From: Streptomyces sp. 2114.4
GTDB lineage: Bacteria > Actinomycetota > Actinomycetes > Streptomycetales > Streptomycetaceae
Direction: 5' to 3'
Assembly: GCF_900187385.1 (NCBI RefSeq)
Contig: NZ_FYEY01000001.1
Coordinates: 5,456,001 to 5,520,000, forward strand
DNA: 64,000 nt
In this document: in pieces, positions 49,713-58,018 of the stretch
Position numbering within the stretch: the stretch's first letter is position 1
How the letters are laid out: each line of letters opens with the position of its first letter
Program-made: the position numbers and the translations under genes
The notes under the pieces: generated by a model
Databases searched by the model: none
Seen by the model: the letters and a program-made list of their open reading frames with translations, nothing else
Told to the model about the DNA's origin: nothing

Positions 49713-52700
49713 GTGCGGTGCCCCACGGGGAGCCCGGCCCGGGCCCCCTCGACGAACTCGTCGCCCGGCTGACCGCGGCGGGGGTGCCCGCGGACGCCCG
49801 CGGAATGGCCGACGCCCTCTGGCTCGCCCAGTGGATCACCCCGGACGCCACCCGGGCTGACGGCTCCGTGGAGGCCGGGCCCGCCCGCACCCAGGAGCCC
49901 GGTGGTCCGGATCCGGCCACTTTCCGGGTGGGACCGGCCGTCTCCCTGGATCCCGGGGACGCCCGAGGAACACCGCCGGACGGCAGCGAAAACGGCGACG
50001 GCCCCGCGGACGCGGATCCGTCCTCGTCCGTCCTCCGGGACGGCGCCCGGCGCCGGGTCGCGGAGCTGCTGCCCACCCGGGACGAACGGCTCCCCGACCC
50101 GGACCGGCAGCGCCTGGGCGAGGTCGCGGTCCCGATCGCCTCCGCGTTCCCCGGGCTGCTGCCGCTGCAGCGGGCGCTGCGGCCCATCCAGCGCTACCGC
50201 CCGCCGGTCGCCCCGGCCCGCCGCAAGCTGGACGAGCCCGCCACCGCGGAACTCTCCGCCCATGCCGAAATGATCATCCCGGTGCTGCGCGGGGTGCACC
50301 GCCGGGCGGCCGCGCTGCGGCTGCTGATGGACGGCTCGTCCTCGATGGCCGTCTGGGAGCAGATGCTGCACGACCTGCGCCAGGTCTGCGAACGGGTCGG
50401 CGCCTTCCGCGATGTGACGGTGCACTACCTCCATCCGCACGGCCAGGACGTCGGCGTCGCCGCGGCCCCGGGCCCCGGCCGCCCGCTGCGCCCCGCCGAC
50501 CAGCTGCACGACCCGACGGGCCATCACCTCACCCTCGTGGTCAGCGACTGCGCGGGCCCGTTGTGGGAGGACGGCCGGATGCAGCGGCTGCTCTACCGCT
50601 GGGCGGCCGACGCCCCGCTCGCCGTGGTCCAGCCGCTGCCGCAGCGGATGTGGGCGCGCAGCCTCCTGCCCGCCGTGGCCGGCACCCTCGTCCGCCGCCA
50701 GGGCCCCTACCAAGCCCTCGGCTTCCGCCCCTCCCGCCGTCGCCGGCGCCCCGCCGCGGCACCGGGCGCCGCGCACGCAACGCCCCGCGAACGCGCCATC
50801 CCGGTCCTGTCCGCCACCCCCTCAGCGCTCGGCTCCTGGGCCCGGCTGGCCGCCGCCGACGCCGGTCTCTCGCTGCGCGGCGCGGCCTGTGTCGTACGGG
50901 CCGACCACGGCGCCGGCCAGCCGGCCCCGCCGCTGCCCGAGCCCGAGCGCGCCGCACCCGCCCGTATGGTCCGCGCGTTCGACCAGCAGGCCTCGCCCGC
51001 CGCCCGGCTGCTCGCCGTCCACCTCTCGGCCGTCCCGCTCGCGCTGCCCGTCATCCAGCTCGTCCAGCGCGCGATGCTGCCCCAGACCGGCCCGGCCGAG
51101 CTGGCGGAGGTGCTGCTCAGCGGCCTGGTCACCCAACTTCCCGCCGAGGAGGGGACGTCGGGGGAACAGGCCGGGGTGAGCGGTCCGTGGTACGACTTCG
51201 TGCCCGGTGTACGCGACGAACTCCTCGGCCGGCTCAGTGCGGGCGAGGCCGCCCTGGTCCTCAAGCACTGCTCGCTCTACATCGAGCGCACCTTCGGCCG
51301 CAGCGCGCGCAACTTCCCGGCCGTCGCCGTCGCCATGCTCTCCGGCAGCGGCCGGGAGCCCGAGACCGGCCAGCGCGCCGTCCCCGAACCCTTCGCCCGG
51401 GTCTCGGAGCGCGTGCTGCGCCGCTTCGAACCGGCCCTGCGCCCGCCCGCCCGGCGGCCGTACGCGCCCGACGGCCCCGCCGCGGAAGGCGCCGCCCTCC
51501 TGGAGCGCTACGAACAGGGCCGCGCCGTCCGGGACCTGATCGAGGCCGTCCGGCTGCTGCGCGCCGCCACCGAGCGGCTGCCCGTGGCCGGCACCGACCT
51601 CGCCCGCGCCCTGCTGCACGCCTGGGCGAAGTGGCGCCAGCCGGACGCCCTGGAGGAGGCGGAGCGCGCGGCACTCGCCGCGGAGCGGGCCACGGCCGAG
51701 GGGACCGCCGGCGACCAGGAGGCCGTCACCGCCGCCCGCGAGGCCGAGCGCACCCGGGCGCTGATCGTGCTCGGCCGGGTCGGCCACGCCCGCGCCCGGG
51801 AACGCCACAGCGCCGGCACCCCGGCCGAGGAACGCAGCGCGCTCGCCGACGCCGCCCGCCGACTGCACGCCGCCTGCGGGCTGATGAGCCTGCTCGACCC
51901 CCGCGTCCTGGAGTGCATGGTGCTGCGCACCGAGGTCCTGCGCCGCCTCGCCGCCCTGCCCGCCCCCGACGGCGCGCCGGGGACCGACGAGCTCCCGGGG
52001 GCCGACGACCTGGCCGCCGACGACCCCCTCGACGAGGCGGAACGCTGTCTGTCCACCCTGCTCGACCAGTGGCCCAGCGGCGAGCAGGTACCCGGCGAGG
52101 TCTACGCCGCCCGGGGCGGTGTCCTGCTCGACCAGGCCCGCCGGGCCGCCCGCCGCCGCGCGCAAGGGCCGCAGCCCGCCCAGGCGCTCGCGATGCGGGC
52201 CGCCGACGACCTCGACGCCGCCACCGTCCTGCTGCGCCGCCGCGGCAGCGCCGCCGACCGGCTGGTCTGCGAGACGCTGCTCGAGCTGGCGGCGGCCCGC
52301 CAACTGCACGACGGCGCGGGCCTGCCGTCCGTGCTGCCGCTCCTCGAACGCGCCCGGGAGCTGGCCCGCGCCCTCGACGACCCGGCGCTGGAAGCGGCCG
52401 CCCTGCGCCGTACGGCCGCCGTCCAGCGCGCCGTGCACACCCGCACCGGCGACCTGACCGCCCTCGACGCCGCCCTCGCCGCACTGGCCGCCGCGCTCCG
52501 CCTGGCCACCCCCGATTCGCCCGAGCACAGCGCGCTGCTGGCCGAACGCGGCGCGGCGCTGCTGCTGCGCGCCCGGCAGGAGCCGGCCGGCGGACCGGGC
52601 AAACGGCTGGCCAACGAGGCGGTGCACGTCCTGCGCGAGGCGCTGGGCCGGGCCGGGCCGCAGGACCCCGACCTCGGCCACCACCGTCTGCTGTTCGGCC

Positions 52701-53122
52701 GCGCCCTGCGGCTGCGCTACGAACGCCAGCCCTCCCTCGCCGACCTGCACGAGGCCGACTGGATCCTGGAGCTGGCCGCCCGCGGCGTGGACGTACCGGA
52801 CGCGGTGTCGGCCGAGGCCTGGCTCGAAGTGGGCGACATCCAGCTGCTGCTGGACCGCCGCTTCGACTCCCGCGAGCGCCACGACCGGGCCGCCGCCTGC
52901 TTCCGCCGCGCCGCCGCGGCCGCCCGGCGGGCCGGCAGCCCCCTGCTGGCCGCCCGCGCCCACCACCGCCGCGGCGAGGTCCTGGAGGTCACCGCCGGTC
53001 CCCGTTCGGCGCTGCACGCCTACCGCGAGAGCTGGGAACAGTGGCAGCACGCCGCGGAGGAGACCGGCGCCGAGGCCCAGCGCACCCGCGCCCGGATGCG
53101 CGCCCTGGAATCCACCGCCTGA
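49709..53122 (+). CDS. vWA-like protein with C-terminal TPR-like region (SAV_2336 N-terminal family)
   Basis: A 1137-residue cytosolic protein. The N-terminus ('LVARLTAAGVPADARGMADALWLAQWI') matches the SAV_2336-type domain. A metal-binding MIDAS D-x-S-x-S lies at D208-S212 ('LLMDGSSSMAVWEQML'), marking a vWA-like domain to about 420. A winged-helix-like middle follows ('FVPGVRDELLGRLSAGEAALVLKHCS'). The last 550 residues are helical, Ala/Arg/Leu-rich TPR-like repeats ending in 'RAHHRRGEVLEV...SALHAYRESWEQWQHA'. The start is GTG overlapping the MoxR stop. It probably acts as the MoxR substrate and scaffold of the system. Confidence 0.82.
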   Translation: MSAVPHGEPGPGPLDELVARLTAAGVPADARGMADALWLAQWITPDATRADGSVEAGPARTQEPGGPDPATFRVGPAVSLDPGDARGTPPDGSENGDGPADADPSSSVLRDGARRRVAELLPTRDERLPDPDRQRLGEVAVPIASAFPGLLPLQRALRPIQRYRPPVAPARRKLDEPATAELSAHAEMIIPVLRGVHRRAAALRLLMDGSSSMAVWEQMLHDLRQVCERVGAFRDVTVHYLHPHGQDVGVAAAPGPGRPLRPADQLHDPTGHHLTLVVSDCAGPLWEDGRMQRLLYRWAADAPLAVVQPLPQRMWARSLLPAVAGTLVRRQGPYQALGFRPSRRRRRPAAAPGAAHATPRERAIPVLSATPSALGSWARLAAADAGLSLRGAACVVRADHGAGQPAPPLPEPERAAPARMVRAFDQQASPAARLLAVHLSAVPLALPVIQLVQRAMLPQTGPAELAEVLLSGLVTQLPAEEGTSGEQAGVSGPWYDFVPGVRDELLGRLSAGEAALVLKHCSLYIERTFGRSARNFPAVAVAMLSGSGREPETGQRAVPEPFARVSERVLRRFEPALRPPARRPYAPDGPAAEGAALLERYEQGRAVRDLIEAVRLLRAATERLPVAGTDLARALLHAWAKWRQPDALEEAERAALAAERATAEGTAGDQEAVTAAREAERTRALIVLGRVGHARARERHSAGTPAEERSALADAARRLHAACGLMSLLDPRVLECMVLRTEVLRRLAALPAPDGAPGTDELPGADDLAADDPLDEAERCLSTLLDQWPSGEQVPGEVYAARGGVLLDQARRAARRRAQGPQPAQALAMRAADDLDAATVLLRRRGSAADRLVCETLLELAAARQLHDGAGLPSVLPLLERARELARALDDPALEAAALRRTAAVQRAVHTRTGDLTALDAALAALAAALRLATPDSPEHSALLAERGAALLLRARQEPAGGPGKRLANEAVHVLREALGRAGPQDPDLGHHRLLFGRALRLRYERQPSLADLHEADWILELAARGVDVPDAVSAEAWLEVGDIQLLLDRRFDSRERHDRAAACFRRAAAAARRAGSPLLAARAHHRRGEVLEVTAGPRSALHAYRESWEQWQHAAEETGAEAQRTRARMRALESTA

Positions 53123-53227
53123 GCGCCCCGAGCGCCCGTCCGGCTGCCTGGCCGTCCGCACCGGAACGTGTTTCTGTGGACGGGAGTTCGGGAACACACC
53201 CGTCCAGCCGGCCCAGAGGAGAGCAGC

Positions 53228-53446
53228 GTGGCGACTACCCCCCGCACCGAACCGGCGGTGGCCGCCCGGCCGGGGCCCTCGGCCGAGCGGCTGCCGGATT
53301 TCGCCGGGGTTGACGTGGGCGTTCTGGCGGCGCGGACGGATCATGCGGTGCTGGGAGAGGTGGCGGCACTGCTGCTGCGCAACTGGCCCTCGGCGGACGA
53401 GGCCGTGGCGTACTACGAGGACGGCCCGGAAATAGCCTTGCATTGA
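53228..53446 (+). CDS. fxsA: Fxs-type cyclophane RiPP precursor with an atypical tail
   Basis: A 72-residue peptide. The middle 'ERLPDFAGVDVGVLAARTDHAVLGEVAALLLRN' is the leader pattern of FxSxx-COOH precursors. In that family the protein ends in F-x-S-x-x, the site of cyclophane formation by the radical SAM enzyme. Here the C-terminus is 'AVAYYEDGPEIALH', with Tyr62-Tyr63-Glu64-Asp65 in place of Phe-x-Ser; a Y-x-D tail variant is likely. GAGGAGAG precedes the GTG at 53228. It lies just before the radical SAM gene, separated by a hairpin. The symbol follows the RiPP naming, not the unrelated FxsA membrane protein. Confidence 0.72.
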   Translation: MATTPRTEPAVAARPGPSAERLPDFAGVDVGVLAARTDHAVLGEVAALLLRNWPSADEAVAYYEDGPEIALH

Positions 53447-53481
53447 CAGGCAAGAACGACGGTTTTTGGGCAAACGTGCAA

Positions 53482-53516
53482 GGGAACCGGCCAGTTGCCG
53501 AGGGAATCCGGTTCCC
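53482..53516 (+). promoter_or_regulatory. Hairpin between precursor and maturase genes
   Basis: GGGAACCGG (53482-53490) and CCGGTTCCC (53508-53516) form a perfect 9-bp stem with a 17-nt loop, 36 bp after the precursor stop. It could attenuate transcription or stabilise the precursor mRNA so that more precursor than enzyme is made. Confidence 0.6.
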
Positions 53517-53606
53517 CGACCGAGGGCCGAGCCAAGTACCAGTCAGCGGGCGGGAGCTGTCGATCCCGTACCTCGACGCAGGCGGACGAGTGCAGGGGGC
53601 GGTGCC

Positions 53607-54776
53607 GTGGCGGGGGAGAAGACCGGCCGGACGGCCGTCGTGCCCTTCCGGCAGTTCGTCCTGAAGGTCCACAGCCGCTGCAACCTCGCCTGCACCTACT
53701 GCTACATCTACACCGGCCCCGACCGCAGCTGGCGCACCCGTCCGCCGACCGTCCCGGCCGCCACCGTCCGGCAGACCGCCCTGCGCATCGCCGAACACGC
53801 CCGCACCCACCGGCTGCGCGAGGTCCGTATCGACCTGCACGGCGGCGAGCCGCTGCTCACCGGCCCCGGCCCGCTCCTGGAACAGGCCGCCGCGATCCGC
53901 GCCGCGCTGCCCGGCGGCTGCACCGCCGAATTCGGTCTGCAGACCAACGGCACGCTCCTCACCCGGGAGCGGATCGACACCCTCGCGGCCGCGGGATTCC
54001 GGCTCGGCCTCAGCCTGGACGGCGGCACGCCCGGCCTCAACCGCCGCCGGACCGACCACGCCGGGCGGCCCTCCTGGCCCGCGGCCTCCCGCGCCGTACG
54101 CCTGCTCCGTGACCGGCCCGACGCCTTCGCCGGCATCCTGTGCACCATCGACATCACCGCCGACCCCGCCGAGGTCCACGACTCACTGCGCGCCCTGGAC
54201 CCCCCGATGGTCGACTTCCTCCTCCCGCACGCCAACTGGTCCAGCCCTCCCCCCGCCGGCGCCGGGAGGGGCCCCGGGGCCGCGGCCGGCCGCACCCCGT
54301 ACGGCGACTGGCTGTGCACCGTCTTCGACCTGTGGTGGGACGGCGGCCCCGGACCCCGGGTGCGGGTGTTCACCGAAATCCTCGGCCTCCTCCTGGGCCG
54401 CCCCAGCTCCAGCGAGGCGGTCGGTCTCTCGCCCGTCGTCGCCCTGGTCGTCGACACCGACGGCGCCATCGAACAGGTGGACTCGCTCAAATCCGCCTAC
54501 GAGGGCGCCGCCGCCACCGGCCTCGACGTCTTCCGCCACACCTTCGACGAGGCCCTGGCCCACCCGGGGATGGCCGCCCGCCGCAGCGGCCGGGACGGCC
54601 TCGGGGCACAGTGCCGCGGCTGCGCCCTGGTGGAGGTGTGCGGCGGCGGCAATTACGCGCACCGCTACCGCGCGGACACCGGCGGATTCACCCACCCGTC
54701 CGTCTACTGCGCCGACCTGGAACGCCTGATACGGCATATCGCGGCCCGGCTGGACGCCACCATCGCGCTCAACTGA
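53607..54776 (+). CDS. fxsB: Radical SAM/SPASM peptide maturase (FxsB-like)
   Basis: A 389-residue radical SAM enzyme. The catalytic [4Fe-4S] motif is 'CNLACTYC' (C25, C29, C32). 'DLHGGEPLL' is the SAM-binding GGEP motif, and the barrel continues with 'FGLQTNGTLL' and 'LGLSLDGG'. The C-terminal SPASM-like region is 'CRGCALVEVCGGGNYAHRYR...VYC', with the GGGNYAHRY pattern typical of FxsB enzymes. It should form an aromatic-to-side-chain cross-link in the adjacent precursor. The GTG at 53607 follows AGGGGGCGG; the long in-frame upstream extension to 53466 is not conserved in character. Confidence 0.85.
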   Translation: MAGEKTGRTAVVPFRQFVLKVHSRCNLACTYCYIYTGPDRSWRTRPPTVPAATVRQTALRIAEHARTHRLREVRIDLHGGEPLLTGPGPLLEQAAAIRAALPGGCTAEFGLQTNGTLLTRERIDTLAAAGFRLGLSLDGGTPGLNRRRTDHAGRPSWPAASRAVRLLRDRPDAFAGILCTIDITADPAEVHDSLRALDPPMVDFLLPHANWSSPPPAGAGRGPGAAAGRTPYGDWLCTVFDLWWDGGPGPRVRVFTEILGLLLGRPSSSEAVGLSPVVALVVDTDGAIEQVDSLKSAYEGAAATGLDVFRHTFDEALAHPGMAARRSGRDGLGAQCRGCALVEVCGGGNYAHRYRADTGGFTHPSVYCADLERLIRHIAARLDATIALN

Positions 54777-54908
54777 CCTGTCATCCACATGTCCTGACGC
54801 ACTGTCGTCATATGGGGGGACACTTGGGCTATCGTGCCGAACAGCCAGGGCGTCCCGGACGAGACAGCCTCTGCAGCGCGCACCATCGCATCCCAGGGAG
54901 ACGGTCGC

Positions 54909-57900
54909 ATGGTCGAGCAGACCACCTTTTCCGGTCCCACCCGCTCAGGCGAGCACATCACCATCAGCTATGCGGGCTTCACCCGGCCCTGGGCAGCATG
55001 GATCTCCCATCAGCTGGAAGCGCAGGGCCACGGCACCACCCTGCTGCGCTGGGACCCCCGGGCGGACACCGGGCTGGTGGCGGAGCTGTCGGGGCTGCTG
55101 GAGGCCGAGGGCCGGCTGCTGATCGTGCTCGACGACTGGTACTTCCGGCTCGGCCCCAAGACGCAGGAGGAGTGGACGACGGCGCTGCGCGAGGTGGTCT
55201 CCCCGCACGCCGACCGGTTCGCCGCGGTGAGCGTGGCCACCCAGTCCCTGCCCGCCACCGCGTCCCTGCTGCGGCCCGCCGACCTGCGCGATCTGGACGC
55301 CCGCGAGGCCAACCGCCGGGTGCTGCAACGGCTCGGCATCGCCGGGCCGGGCCGGGCCGTGGACGAGGAGGCGCCCGGCGCGCCCCGCTTCCCGAACAAC
55401 CCGCCCGAGGTGTGGAACATCCCGCGCCGCAACAACCGCTTCACCGGTCGCGACAACGTCCTCGAAGAGCTGCACGGCAAGCTGGCCGGCTCCGGGGCCG
55501 GCGCGGGCCCGCCGCTGGAGACCCGTATCGCGCTCTACGGCACCTCCGGCGTCGGCAAGAGCCAGATCGCCGCCGAATACGCCCACCGCTTCGGCAACGA
55601 CTACGACGTGGTGTGGTGGATCAGCGCCACCAACCGCGGCGCCGCCCGCGAACAGCTCGCCGAACTCGCCACCCGGCTCGGCCTGCCCGTCGGCCGGGAG
55701 CTGGGCGACCGCATCCGCGCCGTCCACGAAGCGCTCCGCGTCGGCCGCCCCTACCGCCGCTGGCTGCTGGTCTTCGACAGCGCCGACGACATGGAGCAGA
55801 TCGAGGACCTGGTCCCCGACGGCCGTGGCCATGTCCTGATCACCACCCTCACCCGCGACTGGTCGGGCTCCGGCAGCGCCCAGGAGATCGAGGTACTGCC
55901 CTTCCGGCGCGTCGAGAGCGTCGCCTACGCGCGGCGGCGGGCACCGCGGCTCACGCCGATGGAGGCCGATCTGCTCTCCGACGCCGTCCAGGACCTGCCG
56001 CTGCTGCTCGCCCAGACCGCCGCCTGGCTCGACGCCAACCCGATGTCCCCCAAGGAGTACATCGAACTGATCCGCCGCGGCGAGCCCAGCCTCGTCGGCA
56101 TCCGGATCTCCTCCGACTACCCCATGGCCTTCCAGACCAGCTGGGCCATAACCCTCAACACCCTGCGCGAACGCAGCCCCGCCGCGGTCGAACTCCTCAA
56201 GCTGTTCGCGTTCTTCGCCCCGGACACCATCCCCGTCCCGATGCTCGCCCAGGCCCGCCGCGGCGACCTGCCCGAACACCTCGCCGACCTGGCCGCCGAG
56301 CCGATCAGCTGGAACACCGCCCTGCGCCGGCTGACCGAATCCACCGCCGTACGCCTCGACTACCAGGTCTCCGAAGACGCCGACCCGGCCGTGGAAACCG
56401 CGCTGATGCACCGGCTCTACCACCGGTTCCTGCGCAGTGACATGACCGAGGACGAGCGCGACCTGATGGCGGCGACGGCCTGCCGGGTGCTGGTCACCGC
56501 CGACCCGCAGAACCCCGCCGACACCCGCTGCTGGGAGCGCTACGCCGAACTCATCCCGCACCTGGAGCCGGCCGGCGTCCTCGACAGCCCCGAGCCCGCG
56601 GTCCAGCAGCTGCTGCTCAACTGCGTCGAATACCTCCGGGTCCGCGGCGAGTACCGCATGGGCCTGCGCCTGTGTGAACAGTTCATGTCCCGCTGGCGCA
56701 CCCGGCTCGCGGCCACCCAGCGCACCATGCTCGTGCTCACCCACCAGCACGCCAACATGCTGCGCAGGCTCGGCCGCTACCGCGAGGCCGAGGCGGTCGG
56801 CAGCGCCGTCGTCGACCAGCTCGCCGCCGAGCGGGACGCGGCCGACGCCGACCTGCTGCGGGCGCAGGACGGCCTGGCCGGCACCCTGATCGCGCTGGGC
56901 TCGTACGCACAGGCCTATGACCTCTTCGACGCCGTCTGGCGGGCCTACACCGACCTGCTCGGCCCGGAGGCACCCCGCACCCTCTCCTCGCGGCACAACC
57001 TCGGCACGGTCCTGGCACTGCTCGGCCGCTACGAGGAAGCGCTGGTCACCCACCGCGAGGTGCTGGCCTTCCGGGAGCGCGAGCTGCGCGCCCGGCACCA
57101 CCTCACGCTCAACGCGGGCACCGCCTACGCCCGTACGCTGCGCCTGCTCGGCCGCTACCGCGACGCCACCTCCGCCCAGGAGCTCAACGCCCGGCTGCAT
57201 CTGCAGGTGATGGGCCCGCACACCCCGCAGACGCTGCGCGCCGAGCACAACCTCGCGCTGTGCCTGCGCCGCTCCGGCGACACCGCTCGCGCCGCCACGC
57301 TGCTGGCCGACCTCGTCGAGCGCTCCCGCCGGGTCCAGGGACCCCGCCACCCCGAGACGCTGATGGTGCGCGCGGACCACGCCACCTTCCTGCGGGAGCA
57401 CGGCGACCTCGGGCACGCCCGCGATCTCGCCGAGGAGGTCGCCGAGCGCTACCGGGCGCTGGCCGGCGAGCGCCACCCGTACACCGTCGGCGCTCTGGGC
57501 AACGTCGGGCTGGTCCGCGCCGAGTTCGGCGACCCGGCACAGGCGCTGGACCTCGCGGACCGGGCGCTCGGCGGGATGACCGAGGCGATGGGCCCCGACC
57601 ACCCCTGGACGCTGGGCTGTGCGCTGAACGCCGGTGCCGCCCGTAACCGGGTGGACGACGAGGAGGGCGCGGTGGAGCTGGGCCGCGCCACACTGGAGCG
57701 CGCCAAGGCGACGCTGGGCGACACCCACCCGCTGACCCTCTCCGCGAAGACCGCACTGGCCGAGGACCTGCGGGCACTGCGCCGTGGCCAGGAGGCGGCG
57801 AAGCTGGAGCAGGAGGCGATCGGGCAGCTCTCCGCGACGCTGGGCGCCGAGCACCCGCACACCCTGTCCGCCCGGCGCCGCCGCCGCCCGTACTGGGACT

Positions 57901-57920
57901 TCGAACCGCAGCCCGTTTAA
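54909..57920 (+). CDS. fxsT: TIR-like/NB-ARC/TPR protein (FxsT-like)
   Basis: A 1003-residue STAND-type NTPase. Residues 15-125 are a TIR-like domain ('HITISYAGFTRPWAAWISHQLE', 'LLIVLDDWYF'). NB-ARC follows with Walker A 'GTSGVGKSQ' (from G211), 'VVWWISA', 'LLVFDSADD' and a winged helix. From about 560 to the end come kinesin-light-chain-like TPRs ('LGRYEEALVTHREVL', 'GDTHPLTLSAKTALA'). At the position where catalytic TIR domains carry Glu (four after Trp89) there is Leu93, so NADase activity is doubtful. GGGAG precedes the ATG at 54909. It closes the cluster and probably senses a trigger or the modified peptide. Confidence 0.85.
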   Translation: MVEQTTFSGPTRSGEHITISYAGFTRPWAAWISHQLEAQGHGTTLLRWDPRADTGLVAELSGLLEAEGRLLIVLDDWYFRLGPKTQEEWTTALREVVSPHADRFAAVSVATQSLPATASLLRPADLRDLDAREANRRVLQRLGIAGPGRAVDEEAPGAPRFPNNPPEVWNIPRRNNRFTGRDNVLEELHGKLAGSGAGAGPPLETRIALYGTSGVGKSQIAAEYAHRFGNDYDVVWWISATNRGAAREQLAELATRLGLPVGRELGDRIRAVHEALRVGRPYRRWLLVFDSADDMEQIEDLVPDGRGHVLITTLTRDWSGSGSAQEIEVLPFRRVESVAYARRRAPRLTPMEADLLSDAVQDLPLLLAQTAAWLDANPMSPKEYIELIRRGEPSLVGIRISSDYPMAFQTSWAITLNTLRERSPAAVELLKLFAFFAPDTIPVPMLAQARRGDLPEHLADLAAEPISWNTALRRLTESTAVRLDYQVSEDADPAVETALMHRLYHRFLRSDMTEDERDLMAATACRVLVTADPQNPADTRCWERYAELIPHLEPAGVLDSPEPAVQQLLLNCVEYLRVRGEYRMGLRLCEQFMSRWRTRLAATQRTMLVLTHQHANMLRRLGRYREAEAVGSAVVDQLAAERDAADADLLRAQDGLAGTLIALGSYAQAYDLFDAVWRAYTDLLGPEAPRTLSSRHNLGTVLALLGRYEEALVTHREVLAFRERELRARHHLTLNAGTAYARTLRLLGRYRDATSAQELNARLHLQVMGPHTPQTLRAEHNLALCLRRSGDTARAATLLADLVERSRRVQGPRHPETLMVRADHATFLREHGDLGHARDLAEEVAERYRALAGERHPYTVGALGNVGLVRAEFGDPAQALDLADRALGGMTEAMGPDHPWTLGCALNAGAARNRVDDEEGAVELGRATLERAKATLGDTHPLTLSAKTALAEDLRALRRGQEAAKLEQEAIGQLSATLGAEHPHTLSARRRRRPYWDFEPQPV

Positions 57921-57945
57921 GAACCTGCGTCAGCACCGCGGCATG

Positions 57946-57982
57946 CGGAAGGGCCCGCCCCCACCGGGGACGGGCCCTTCCG
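57946..57982. terminator. Bidirectional terminator between fxsT and kgd
   Basis: CGGAAGGGCCCG (57946-57957) and CGGGCCCTTCCG (57971-57982) form a perfect 12-bp stem between convergent genes. Confidence 0.88.
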
Positions 57983-58018
57983 CTGTTCCACCACCGGTCA
58001 CCCCGGCGGCCTGACGCC

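Noticed and set aside
50822..53473. Antisense open frame of 883 codons opposite the vWA gene
   Set aside because: Shadow frame; no start signal and no recognisable domain.
53443..53664. 73-codon frame overlapping the precursor stop, a possible second precursor
   Set aside because: It begins with a TTG inside the precursor stop, has no ribosome binding site, and its end overlaps the maturase gene in another frame. The hairpin lies inside it.
54945..57860. Antisense open frame of 971 codons opposite the TIR/NB-ARC/TPR gene
   Set aside because: Long antisense frames are expected in DNA of this GC content. The plus-strand frame has domain motifs and a ribosome binding site; the antisense product has none.
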